From assembly GCF_014196195.1 (NCBI RefSeq), contig NZ_JACIDF010000012.1:1-64000 (forward strand): 64,000 nt of DNA. Reading direction: 5' to 3'. The translations under genes were made by a program, and so were the position numbers. Shown in pieces: positions 40,316-47,711 of the stretch. Within the stretch, counting starts at the first letter, position 1. Every line of letters begins with the position of its first letter. The notes under the pieces are model-generated. The model worked only from the letters and a program-made list of their open reading frames with translations. It was not told where the DNA came from and searched no databases. This DNA is from Anoxybacteroides rupiense (GTDB taxonomy: Bacteria > Bacillota > Bacilli > Bacillales > Anoxybacillaceae).

Positions 40316-40342
40316 CCGTAATGCCTAATTAGCATCACGGGT
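40316..40342. terminator. Hairpin GCCCGTAATGC/GCATCACGGGT
   Basis: An isolated 10-bp imperfect stem over TAATTA, in the gap before the DUF2642 genes. There is a short T run on the plus side only (TATATTAAAATG). It is possibly a terminator of an unseen small transcript. Confidence 0.35.
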
Positions 40343-40523
40343 ATATTAAAATGTTAAATTACAGCTATCTTGAAAAATACTCTTTCATTAATATGACGAC
40401 AAATGAGTCGAATTCGACAAAGAGCGATCTTCATCCTTTCAATGATGATGAAATTGTTCTGTCATGAAATTCTATTATAGTCGACTTCATCAAATTTGAT
40501 ACGATTAATGAAATCGTTTATCT

Positions 40524-40549
40524 ACAACAATAAAACCAAGCATATACTA
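40524..40549 (+). promoter_or_regulatory. SigK-type promoter of the DUF2642 gene pair
   Basis: AC at 40524-40525 and CATATACTA at 40541-40549 fit the SigK consensus (AC, 15-17 bases, CATAnnnTA). The spacing of 15 is one short of optimal. It lies 37 bases before the chosen TTG start, in keeping with late mother-cell expression. Confidence 0.55.
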
Positions 40550-40585
40550 TCACTGTATAAAATACAAAATGAAAGGATGGTTAAT

Positions 40586-40939
40586 TTGGCAACAAACAAC
40601 GGATTAAGTACACAACGAGAAAGATTAAGAGAGCAACTAGTTGCACTTTCACAGAGCTTAACAGCCACCAGTCTCTCTAATCGTGGGATAGATGTTTCCG
40701 CTATGTTAGACTTATTGGGCATCAATTTTAACGTATCTATTGGTACCTCTTCTTCCAGCCTCCTTAGTCCCAATGGGTTAGCACAGTATCTTAATAATGA
40801 GATTGCGGTCACGACCCCAAGTGAAGTCATTAGCGGAACACTTATTGCGATTCAAACCAATTATATAGTGATGGTGGAATTTGACGGTTCGTTAGTTTTG
40901 ATCCCGATTGATAAAATTGAAGCCGTTACCGAAATTTAA
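40586..40939 (+). CDS. DUF2642 protein, probably spore-associated
   Basis: A 117-residue protein with a Ser/Thr-rich middle and a C-terminal Sm-like beta-barrel (ITYTSGTLI region: VISGTLIAIQTNYIVMVEFD then GSLVLIPIDKIEAVTEI) typical of DUF2642. These proteins are abundant in Bacillus and several are spore-surface components. The TTG at 40586 lies 9 bases after AAAGG, whereas the ATG nine bases earlier overlaps that RBS, so I chose TTG. It is followed 18 bases later by a second DUF2642 gene. Confidence 0.68.
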   Translation: MATNNGLSTQRERLREQLVALSQSLTATSLSNRGIDVSAMLDLLGINFNVSIGTSSSSLLSPNGLAQYLNNEIAVTTPSEVISGTLIAIQTNYIVMVEFDGSLVLIPIDKIEAVTEI

Positions 40940-40957
40940 AGAAAGGAGATTATTCAT

Positions 40958-41164
40958 ATGTTTAAGCTAACATTTAGAGAAGAGCTAGCAAATCGCGTCG
41001 GTCAACTAGTTGAACTTGAAACAAATAACTCGTTCATTTCAGGTATCCTTGGAAGCGTATCAGATGGTTTTATTATTGTCGTAGAATTTACCGGATACAG
41101 TAATGTTACACATACTGTTGTAATTGACGCCATTAACTTCATTCGCTTCCCACTAACTTCTTAA
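40958..41164 (+). CDS. Small DUF2642 protein (YuzF-like)
   Basis: A 68-residue protein that is essentially just the DUF2642 barrel: MFKLTFREELANRVGQLVEL, then NNSFISGILGSVSDGFIIVV, then VVIDAINFIRFP. The RBS AAAGGAGATTATTCAT is strong. It is cotranscribed with the preceding gene and is likely a partner in the same layer. Confidence 0.72.
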   Translation: MFKLTFREELANRVGQLVELETNNSFISGILGSVSDGFIIVVEFTGYSNVTHTVVIDAINFIRFPLTS

Positions 41165-41195
41165 ATACGCATGATGGCCAGTCAAGCTTCTTTTC

Positions 41196-42494
41196 TCAAC
41201 CAATATCAATATTCTTTATAACATCGCTCCATTTGGAGTGGTGTTTTTTTGTAATACTCGCATCATGTTTACGAACATTGTAAATGCTAAAATTGTTGTA
41301 GAATAGACGCCCACTTTTTAATAAATCATTTAATATGAACACATCTTCATACAGTCGACCATCTTGAAACGTTTTAACAGGAAATCCTCCATTTTTTCTT
41401 AAAGAAGCAGTTCGATATATGCGAGGGCCCAATGGAAAGCGATAAGATAGCAGCTGCTTCTGTGTATGCACAGGCATCCCTGTACGAATTCCTTTAAATA
41501 TCACATCACCGTCGTTTTGTTGCTTCCAAAATTTTAAGTTTCCATAAATAACAGACACATCATTTGAAATTTTCGCCAATAAAGGCTTTAACACAGTAAA
41601 TGCATCAGGATCCAGCCAGTCATCAGCATCCAATTCCAATACGAAATCCGTTTTAATATGCGGCAACAATTGATTTAAAGCACGTGCTTTTCCACTGTTT
41701 TTTTGTCGGAAGCTCTCGATCGGAAAAATTTTTGTCCATCTTTCGATTTTTTGGTAAGAGCAGTCGGAGGATCCATCATCTATCACCAATACTTGATCAG
41801 GGGGAGTAGTTTGCGCTACACATGAAGCAAGCGCTGTTTCAATATATTGCTCCATATTATAATTAGCCATCATAATTGAAAGCGAAGGAGCGGCTATCTC
41901 ATCGCTAGAAGAATTAAAGTATTTTTTGATAAATTCTTGCTTATAAAAATTTGTATGATTATCTATCTTTCGATTTTGTTTGACCACCTCTTTTGGAACC
42001 GCCATGGTTTTCACGGTTCTCACACGATTTAGCTGACTTAACCAATGAGGTAATATGGCTTCTTTAAACGGCACTTGATATTCTAATAAAAAAGACGTCT
42101 GCTTTAACAATTGCTTTTTTATAAAAAACGGACGTTGAATCATTAGACGACGAACATCGTATAAATAAGTAATCACCATATTATCTTCTTCTATTCTCAA
42201 TGAAACGTTTTTGATTTTTTCAGTTAAATAATCTTGATCATACAAACATAGCACGTATTGACATGTGCTTTCCTCAACGATTTTTTTTAATGTTTTGCTC
42301 AAATTCTCCTCGACAATTTCCTGACACCCTATTCTGTCGTGAAAATCAAATGCATCGATTTTGAATATATGGTTTTTCCGTCTGATAATAGTCACCTTTT
42401 TTATGCGTGAACGAATATATTGCAATGAAACAATCGCCTTGGACAAAGCAGTTTGTGAAGTATAATCTAAAAGCAACACATGAATATCTTCCAT
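41196..42494 (-). CDS. GT2 glycosyltransferase with N-terminal extension
   Basis: A 432-residue protein. Residues 1-190 are an unrecognised domain, perhaps a degenerate nucleotide-sugar fold (YTSQTALSKAIVSLQYIRSR). The family 2 catalytic domain follows with SIMMANYNMEQYIETALASC, VLVIDDGSSDCSY, the D-x-D motif in LELDADDWLDPDA and the acceptor-side EDVFILNDLLK. No membrane segment, so cytosolic. The ATG at 42494 is six bases after GGGGG. In this location it may build the spore-crust glycan. Confidence 0.75.
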   Translation of the reverse strand: MEDIHVLLLDYTSQTALSKAIVSLQYIRSRIKKVTIIRRKNHIFKIDAFDFHDRIGCQEIVEENLSKTLKKIVEESTCQYVLCLYDQDYLTEKIKNVSLRIEEDNMVITYLYDVRRLMIQRPFFIKKQLLKQTSFLLEYQVPFKEAILPHWLSQLNRVRTVKTMAVPKEVVKQNRKIDNHTNFYKQEFIKKYFNSSSDEIAAPSLSIMMANYNMEQYIETALASCVAQTTPPDQVLVIDDGSSDCSYQKIERWTKIFPIESFRQKNSGKARALNQLLPHIKTDFVLELDADDWLDPDAFTVLKPLLAKISNDVSVIYGNLKFWKQQNDGDVIFKGIRTGMPVHTQKQLLSYRFPLGPRIYRTASLRKNGGFPVKTFQDGRLYEDVFILNDLLKSGRLFYNNFSIYNVRKHDASITKKHHSKWSDVIKNIDIG

Positions 42495-42599
42495 GATCAT
42501 CCCCCTATATTTCTTGCATCATATCTCAATATGCAGCCCTACAACTATTAAAAGTTTTTTCTTTTTTATTCCATATAAATATCATTTAAAATTTTCGAG

Positions 42600-42790
42600 A
42601 ATCATTTCCGGAAAGTCAACAGTCAAAAACAAATCACACAAACGCGTGACAAAGACCCAAACAACACCGCTTTCAGACCGATACCCTAGTCTGTAAAGCG
42701 GTTCATTGTTCAGGAATCCGGTCATCAAGAAATAGCACGAAACCTATTATAAAAGACACAAATAAAAAGCTTAGTTTCATCTATACAGTT
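42600..42790 (-). repeat. Dispersed intergenic repeat, copy at 42.6 kb
   Basis: The minus strand carries GATGACCGGATTCCTGAACA, the hairpin arms CCGCTTTACAGACTAG / TCGGTCTGAAAGCGG, GTGTTGTTTGGGTCTTTGTC and ACGCG. The flanking TATAGATGAAAC tail is also present. Confidence 0.7.
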
Positions 42791-42811
42791 CTATGCTCAA
42801 GAACCACTCTT

Positions 42812-42922
42812 TTATTCTTTTTTTCGTCTTCTTCCGCATCCACAGCCTCTTCTCTTTTTTTTGTTTTCTTTCTCTTTCTTTTCAGCCGGTTCTGCAGACT
42901 TCTTATGCTTTTCTCGTGCCAT
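42812..42922 (-). CDS. Lys/Arg-rich small protein with a GCGCG motif
   Basis: A 36-codon orf: Met-Ala-Arg, a Lys/Glu-rich charged stretch, then RRGCGCGRRRKKE. The ATG is five bases after GGAG. Size and composition resemble small spore proteins such as SspJ-like peptides, and the Cys-Gly repeat is striking. Coding status is plausible but unproven; the frame is too short to be sure. Confidence 0.45.
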   Translation of the reverse strand: MAREKHKKSAEPAEKKEKENKKKRRGCGCGRRRKKE

Positions 42923-43127
42923 CCTTTCTCCCCCTTCTACAAATAAATTTAACTTGAAATTTCAGCTCTTCGCTGTTCAAAAAATCAGTTCGTCTATTCC
43001 CAAAGAAGGCTTGGAGGGAGCACTCATGTCCAGCCGGACGGCCCAATAAATGGTTTGAAAAGCCGAAATACCAAGCTATTTCTATATAATCTTATGTTCA
43101 TTCTTTGATAATGGTTAACAAAATCAA

Positions 43128-43487
43128 CTATTCTACTAATTTTTCTACAATGGCTTCGATCACTCCAGCCATTCCCGCAATCGCCAAGATCATGATCACC
43201 GGTTCAAAAACGGCCGGAAAAAGCCACCCTCCTAAAAATAATCCTGCCGCACACCAAACTCCTGTACACCAGTAACAGCTTAAAAGCTCTCCTAGAAAGG
43301 CACGAATCCCTTTTCCTTTAATGACCACATATGTTTCTGTCACATTTTCAGCATTTGTTTCTACAATTTCCTCTAAAAAAGGTTTTCTAATAAAACTCGT
43401 TATTTGATCGTATACCAACAATCTAGTCAGCCGAAAAACAGCAAACGAAAAAACGAGCAGTTCTATATATGAAATACTGTTTAGCAT
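43128..43487 (-). CDS. yjcA: DUF1360 sporulation membrane protein YjcA
   Basis: A 119-residue protein with 3 predicted helices (residues ~7-25, ~60-80 and ~85-112). The DUF1360 family signature SCYWCTGVWCAAGLFLGGW carries a CxxC pair. In B. subtilis yjcA flanks the cotVWXYZ crust genes, as here. Function is unknown, but the position supports a role in outer-spore assembly. Confidence 0.78.
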   Translation of the reverse strand: MLNSISYIELLVFSFAVFRLTRLLVYDQITSFIRKPFLEEIVETNAENVTETYVVIKGKGIRAFLGELLSCYWCTGVWCAAGLFLGGWLFPAVFEPVIMILAIAGMAGVIEAIVEKLVE

Positions 43488-44091
43488 CCCTTTCCCCTCA
43501 CTTTCCTTATCATCATATGCAGGGAGGAATCAATTATGTTCAGCCAACTGCGAACTTGGGAATGGATCAATCCTCTCTATAGAATGGGCGTTCGAAGACA
43601 AATCTGTGGACTTTCTTTCCCACGCCAATATGAACCTGCAAAGCCATCGGCTCTTGGACATCGGACAATCGACAGTCAATCCAAGCTCTGAAAAGATGCA
43701 AATATGAACATCTTAAACCTCATCTCCCCTGAACGTATCGATACATCAACATGCCAAGTTCCATCTATATCTCCTGTCCATAAACAACAAAAACAGCCAT
43801 CAAAGAATAGTCCTATTTTTATAAGAATAAAGCAGCAATAACCGATCTTCACACGGCCGAATCCTAAATGGCCGGCCCCAGTGAAGTAAAATAGAAAAAA
43901 TGGGCACAGGCATTTGTATGTTTATCCAATCAAAAATCGGCACATTTGCATTATATGTATACAGGAAAGGAGGATATTTACCACGTTTCTATTCCATTTT
44001 GCCGCATTCCAATTGAAAAAACAGTTCATCTCAAAAGAAAAAACGGCCCTGTGGACCGACACTGTGACACATTGAAAGGAGGAGAATCCAT
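43488..44091. other. Gene-free stretch between yjcA and cotW
   Basis: It contains a degenerate repeat copy (43590-43790: GTTCGAAGACAAATCTGTGG, GACAATCGACAGTCAATCCA and the conserved ATCAACATGCCAAGTTCCAT tail). GGAAAGGAGGATATTTACC near 43970 looks like an RBS for nothing obvious. I see no well-supported gene here. Confidence 0.4.
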
Positions 44092-44373
44092 TTGTCTGAT
44101 AACAAAAAAAACCTGGAGCAAATCTCATCAAGCTTAGCCAAACTGTTTATTTTAGATGCATTTAATAAGCACAACGTAAGCAGCGAGCACAGACGGCAGC
44201 TTTCAGATGACGAAAAACAGCAGCTGAAAGCACTAGTAGGGAATTTACAAAACCAAGTAAATGAATTTCTCGAAAAGCAAAACCAACCAAAAGTCGCGAA
44301 AGCCAACAAAACTCCTGAACCCCCAAAAAACACCACTCTAAGAGATATGTTAAAAAACAGAAAAAAATCGTGA
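44092..44373 (+). CDS. cotW: CotW-like spore crust protein
   Basis: A 93-residue charged, helical protein. It resembles CotW of B. subtilis: LEQISSSLAKLFILDAFNKH, VSSEHRRQLSDDEKQQLKAL, then a Lys-rich tail ending RDMLKNRKKS. CotW is a crust subunit that needs CotX/Y/Z for assembly. Translation starts at TTG behind AAAGGAGG. It lies directly upstream of cotX in the same direction. Confidence 0.72.
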   Translation: MSDNKKNLEQISSSLAKLFILDAFNKHNVSSEHRRQLSDDEKQQLKALVGNLQNQVNEFLEKQNQPKVAKANKTPEPPKNTTLRDMLKNRKKS

Positions 44374-44474
44374 CAAGTACGCAATAAATGGGTCAATCCC
44401 CTAGGGCAAGTATCATATACAAAAAAATCCTTTCCGCATTTAATAGTATTAAAAGAAAAAGGAGGAAAATAACT

Positions 44475-44969
44475 ATGGAAGCCAGACCATATTCGTGGCA
44501 GGCTCACGGTTCCGCATGTCATCCCATTGAAAAACGGTTTGAGCCAAATAATTACTATAACAACAGATTTAACGTCTGTGATGATAGCGACAACAATTCT
44601 ACAGCAATGCAAAATGCGGTTCAGAGAGCTGACACAGAGCAATTATCGTCAGAAACCATTATCGTTAAGGACTCTTGCGACATCGAAATCTCTTCTACAG
44701 AAACACAAGTAGCTGTCGCTCTACAAGTTGTTCTTCAAGTAGCGATCGCATTAGTCATTAACTTAACAATCGCTGACAGCATCCGTGCTGAGGCAGTCAC
44801 ACAGGAATTGCTACAAAAAGCAACGATTACTCAAGCAAACAAACAAAAATTGATCATCGAAAATTCTAAAAACGTCGTTGTTACTACTACAGATACTGAT
44901 GTTGCTATCTCCCTCCAAGTATTGATTCAAATTCTCGTCGCGCTTGTTGTACAAATCGACATTCTCTAA
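44475..44969 (+). CDS. cotX: Spore crust protein CotX (CotX/CotV family)
   Basis: A 164-residue protein made of a Tyr/Asn-rich N-terminus and two copies of the Spore_CotX domain. Each copy begins with a charged strand and ends in a hydrophobic stretch: VAVALQVVLQVAIALVINLT near 78-97, and VAISLQVLIQILVALVVQID near the C-terminus. The two copies are clearly homologous. The ATG at 44475 follows AAAAAGGAGG; the in-frame ATG at 44388 has no RBS. CotX is needed for crust anchoring. Confidence 0.85.
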   Translation: MEARPYSWQAHGSACHPIEKRFEPNNYYNNRFNVCDDSDNNSTAMQNAVQRADTEQLSSETIIVKDSCDIEISSTETQVAVALQVVLQVAIALVINLTIADSIRAEAVTQELLQKATITQANKQKLIIENSKNVVVTTTDTDVAISLQVLIQILVALVVQIDIL

Positions 44970-44976
44970 ATCTGTC

Positions 44977-45004
44977 AAGGCGAGGGTATTCGCCCTCGCC
45001 TTTG
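44977..45004 (+). terminator. Terminator of cotX
   Basis: AAGGCGAGGG and CCCTCGCCTT pair across a 6-base loop, followed by TTTGT, seven bases after the cotX stop. Confidence 0.8.
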
Positions 45005-45209
45005 TACCTTTCCTCTCCCAGCACGATTGCTTTTGTATCATCGATTATGAATCAGTGTTTTATCATTTGGCTCTTGAGATTTTCTTTTCATCTGTCATTT
45101 CAAATCCAACATTCTTAGGCAAATCTATAACATAAAAAGCAAATCTTTTCCATGATAAACACATTTCTTTCTTGAATATTTTCCCTAATTTTTAGACAAA
45201 TGCCCACAC

Positions 45210-45234
45210 ACTATAAAATGAACGCACATACTCT
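45210..45234 (+). promoter_or_regulatory. SigK-type promoter of cotZ
   Basis: AC at 45210-45211 and CATACTCT at 45227-45234 match the SigK consensus with 15 bases between. It lies about 50 bases before the cotZ start, as expected for late mother-cell expression. Confidence 0.55.
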
Positions 45235-45281
45235 GTTAGGGACAGAAGGTCAATAAAACCAGTTATAAGGAGTTGAATTAA

Positions 45282-45764
45282 ATGGGCCACGATAAGCATC
45301 ATAAAGATTATAATTGCGTATGCAGAGCGGTTGAAGAAATTTTTGATGCGCAAGAAGCCATTGAAGAACAGTGCCCGACTAGCTGCTTCAGCAACTTGTT
45401 AAACCCTGCTATTTCTCCAGGAAGAGATACCGTTCCTTTTATCCTCTATACAAAAAAAGGAGATCCTTTCACTATTTTCGGAAATGTGGGCGGCTTTACT
45501 GGCGATATGGCATGCTTTAAAACGATTTTCTTCCGTGTTGAAAATATTAAAGACTGCTGCGCAACATTATCTTTATTAAGACCGGTTGATGGAGATGGCG
45601 AAACCATTAGTGTCTGCGATCCTTGCGATCCAGATTTCTTCGGTCTCGAAAAAACGAATTATTGCATCGAAGTCGACTTGCAGAACTTCACTGCTATTCA
45701 ATGCTTACCTCCTGATTTAGTAGGCCGTGCGAGAGATACAAAAAAACACCATCACCACGGTTAA
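45282..45764 (+). CDS. cotZ: Spore crust protein CotZ/CotY family
   Basis: A 160-residue Cys-rich protein that self-assembles in the spore crust. Conserved stretches are [40 protein letters not shown] and [20 protein letters not shown], with at least nine cysteines for disulfide cross-links. It ends KKHHHHG, a natural His run not usual in the family and possibly metal-binding. Only one of the CotY/CotZ pair is present in this window. Confidence 0.88.
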   Translation: MGHDKHHKDYNCVCRAVEEIFDAQEAIEEQCPTSCFSNLLNPAISPGRDTVPFILYTKKGDPFTIFGNVGGFTGDMACFKTIFFRVENIKDCCATLSLLRPVDGDGETISVCDPCDPDFFGLEKTNYCIEVDLQNFTAIQCLPPDLVGRARDTKKHHHHG

Positions 45765-45779
45765 GAAAGGAAAATGGCT

Positions 45780-45803
45780 GCTGGTTCTACCAGCATTTTT
45801 TCT
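45780..45803 (+). terminator. Terminator of cotZ
   Basis: GCTGGT/ACCAGC with a TCT loop followed directly by ATTTTTTCT, 15 bases after the cotZ stop. This is a textbook intrinsic terminator. Confidence 0.85.
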
Positions 45804-45815
45804 GTCAAGTTCCTA

Positions 45816-45852
45816 AAAATAGACTGCCCAATACAATGAGGCAGTCTATTTT
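45816..45852. terminator. Second hairpin between cotZ and cotO
   Basis: AAAATAGACTGC and GCAGTCTATTTT pair across a 13-base loop. It sits between two convergent genes and probably serves cotO on the minus strand as well as cotZ. Confidence 0.75.
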
Positions 45853-45922
45853 CATACAATAAAGAAAGAAGCAAACAAGAAGATGGCCAAAAAAATTTTT
45901 TACCCTGCAGAATATATTTTAT

Positions 45923-46510
45923 TCAGAAGCTTAATATTTGAATATTCAAAATTTCATTTTGCGCAAATTCCAATAACCGTAAATCGCCGCTTCTTCTAAT
46001 TTTCACTCTGTTATCTTCTCTCTCTACAATCACACCTCGAATGTTTTCTGATTCTGTTTCAATGATACATAGCGCTTTAGGTACATAAGATGGCAAGTTC
46101 GTTAAATAATCGATTTTCTCGGCAACCGTCATCTCCGTAAATCGTTTCCGATGCTCACGTATATCCGTATCGCTCCATGTTTCTTCTTCTTGCTCTGCCT
46201 CTTCCTCTTGTTCCGTCACTTCTTCTTGCTCCGTCACCGCTTTCTCCTCTTCCGTCTCTGCTTCAGTTTGTGTAGCATCCTCAGCTTCTTCAACCACCAT
46301 CTCATACTTTTCTTCCACTTCTTCTACATCTTTGACTTCATCTTTTACCTCTTCAACATGTTGCTCTGTCTCATCCTTCTTTTCTTTATATGGTGTTTCC
46401 GAAACATCCTTTTCCTTTTTTATAACAACTTTTTGCATTGGAGCATTCATTCTTTGAAAGCCCGGCTGCGCAATATACAACAATGGCTTAGGTGATGGTT
46501 TTCTTTTCAT
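45923..46510 (-). CDS. cotO: Spore coat morphogenetic protein CotO
   Basis: A 195-residue protein with a basic N-terminus (PSPKPLLYIAQPGFQR), a long Glu-rich low-complexity middle (~35-110) and a conserved C-terminal domain (RFTEMTVAEKIDYLTNLPSY, then KIRRSGDLRLLEFAQNEILN). CotO organises the outer coat and lies next to the crust genes in B. subtilis (yjbX). The Glu-rich middle is longer and more repetitive than the ends and can be expected to be disordered. Confidence 0.85.
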   Translation of the reverse strand: MKRKPSPKPLLYIAQPGFQRMNAPMQKVVIKKEKDVSETPYKEKKDETEQHVEEVKDEVKDVEEVEEKYEMVVEEAEDATQTEAETEEEKAVTEQEEVTEQEEEAEQEEETWSDTDIREHRKRFTEMTVAEKIDYLTNLPSYVPKALCIIETESENIRGVIVEREDNRVKIRRSGDLRLLEFAQNEILNIQILSF

Positions 46511-46535
46511 GCAATTTTCACCTCCTGTTCATGTT

Positions 46536-46544
46536 TATTCTATG
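46536..46544 (-). promoter_or_regulatory. SigK-type -10 of cotO
   Basis: The minus strand has CATAGAATA, a perfect match to CATAnnnTA, 26 bases before the cotO start. A clear AC at the -35 position is missing (TC instead), so the promoter may need an activator such as GerE. Confidence 0.45.
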
Positions 46545-46593
46545 CGTTCCCTCTCTTTTTTGATGACCAGAAAGTGAACAGGAGGGATTGTGC

Positions 46594-46761
46594 ATGAAGT
46601 CACAAGCGTTTCGTCTTGTCTGTTGCTTAGAGGAGGAATTAGAGAGGCCTGATCAATCTATCGATAGAAGCGGAAACCGAACCATTCATCAGCTGGCAAA
46701 ATACGAACGTTTTTCTGGAGGATCGAACAAACGGCATATGCAAACAGCTACGGTCGCATGA
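46594..46761 (+). CDS. Hypothetical 55-residue protein divergent from cotO
   Basis: The orf begins ATG seven bases after AGGAGGG and encodes MKSQAFRLVCCLEEELERPD, then a Ser/Arg/Gly-rich part, ending KRHMQTATVA. It shares its upstream region with cotO. I do not recognise the family. The RBS and the open frame support coding; the short length and missing homologue leave doubt. Confidence 0.45.
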   Translation: MKSQAFRLVCCLEEELERPDQSIDRSGNRTIHQLAKYERFSGGSNKRHMQTATVA

Positions 46762-46779
46762 ATCTCGTTCACTCGCTTT

Positions 46780-46865
46780 TTCGTCAGCGTGACAGAAGCC
46801 CGAACCACGCCGCTTTCATCTCCATTTCAAGGGACGGCGTTGTTCGGTCAGCGGATCATCCACGC
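46780..46865 (-). repeat. Dispersed intergenic repeat, copy at 46.8 kb
   Basis: The minus strand reads GGATGATCCGCTGACCGAAC, the hairpin AACGCCGTCCCTTGAAATGG / GATGAAAGCGGCGT, GGTTCGGGCTTCTGTCACGC. The same hairpin core and GTCACGC end occur at 34.4, 38.6 and 42.6 kb. Confidence 0.7.
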
Positions 46866-46880
46866 GCTTCTTACCAATGG

Positions 46881-46940
46881 TAGTCTCCCACCTACACTTC
46901 AACTTAGAGGCGGGAGACTTCTCGATGAATATGTTTTAAA
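46881..46940 (+). repeat. IS605-end-like hairpin repeat, copy A
   Basis: GTCTCCCACCTACACTTCAA then CTTAGAGGCGGGAGACTTCT, CGATGAATATGTTTT. Its second copy is at 52.25 kb. Short hairpins with a C-rich left arm and a CTTCTC..TGAAT tail are typical of IS200/IS605 ends, so both may be solo remnants. Confidence 0.5.
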
Positions 46941-46992
46941 CGACTTTATATAAGATCCATCGCCAGCACACATGATTTTTTCCTATATCTCG

Positions 46993-47553
46993 TTATGATT
47001 CAATGACGGTTAATTTTTCTTCCGCTTTTGTCCGCGGTCTGGCCTGTGGGATCGAAGCAGGGTAGCCAATATGTAATAGCCCAACAATTTTTTCTCCCGG
47101 CTCTACTCCTACTTTTTTGCGGAAAGATGGCGAATAAATATAGGCTCCTGTTTTCCATATAACGCCAATTCCTTTTTCCCATGCAGCCAGTTGGAAATTT
47201 TGGATTAAGGCACTTGTTGCCGCTAAATCCTCCTCCCATTGCTTTTGACGCGGATCTTCCTGCATGACGACTAATAAATGCGCTGGAATCGGTTGCAGCT
47301 TTTCTCTTAATAGATCAATATTCTTTCCATTATTGGATTCTTGAGCAATCGCATCAATCAATTTTTCTTTTCCTTCATTCACAAACAGTATAAAACGCCA
47401 TGGCTCTCTTAATCCATGATTAGGCGCCCAAACAGCTGTATTCAATAATTCACATATCACTTCTTTTGGAATGGGATCTTCTTTAAACTCCTTAATCGAC
47501 CGACGCTCTTTAATGGTATGAGCTACTTTGTATTCCTGCTGCATGGTGATCAT
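46993..47553 (-). CDS. Nitroreductase-family protein (YfhC-like)
   Basis: A 186-residue FMN-dependent oxidoreductase of the nitroreductase superfamily. FMN-binding residues are in IKERRSIKEFKEDPIP near the N-terminus and in the C-terminal GEKIVGLLHIGYPA. NTAVWAPNHGLREPWRFILF is the conserved dimer-interface block. It resembles B. subtilis YfhC, a member of the Fur regulon. A Fur-like site sits right in front of the gene (47568-47586), so the gene is likely induced by iron limitation; the physiological substrate is unknown. Confidence 0.78.
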   Translation of the reverse strand: MITMQQEYKVAHTIKERRSIKEFKEDPIPKEVICELLNTAVWAPNHGLREPWRFILFVNEGKEKLIDAIAQESNNGKNIDLLREKLQPIPAHLLVVMQEDPRQKQWEEDLAATSALIQNFQLAAWEKGIGVIWKTGAYIYSPSFRKKVGVEPGEKIVGLLHIGYPASIPQARPRTKAEEKLTVIES

Positions 47554-47567
47554 TTATGCCTCCTTAT

Positions 47568-47586
47568 GATAATAATAATGATTTTC
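47568..47586. promoter_or_regulatory. Fur-box-like site upstream of the nitroreductase gene
   Basis: GATAATAATAATGATTTTC agrees with the 19-bp Fur consensus GATAATGATAATCATTATC at 16 positions. It lies 15 bases before the start codon and overlaps the region where the RBS begins, so repressor binding would block transcription. Confidence 0.65.
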
Positions 47587-47711
47587 AATTACAATTATTT
47601 CAAAATTGAAGGAATTTGTAAATGTCTTTCCCTTCAGCCTTTTCTTCACCTTGCTCCCCATTAGATATGAATTCCCCCACCTGCGTCTATTATCATTGCA
47701 GCACTTCTCCC

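Noticed and set aside
43946-44137. 63-codon frame overlapping cotW
   Set aside because: It overlaps the better supported cotW, and although GGAAAGGAGG is nearby, no start codon is at the right distance.
45700-45764. Engineered His tag at the end of cotZ
   Set aside because: KKHHHHG is short and sits in an otherwise natural coat gene; His-rich tails occur naturally in coat proteins.
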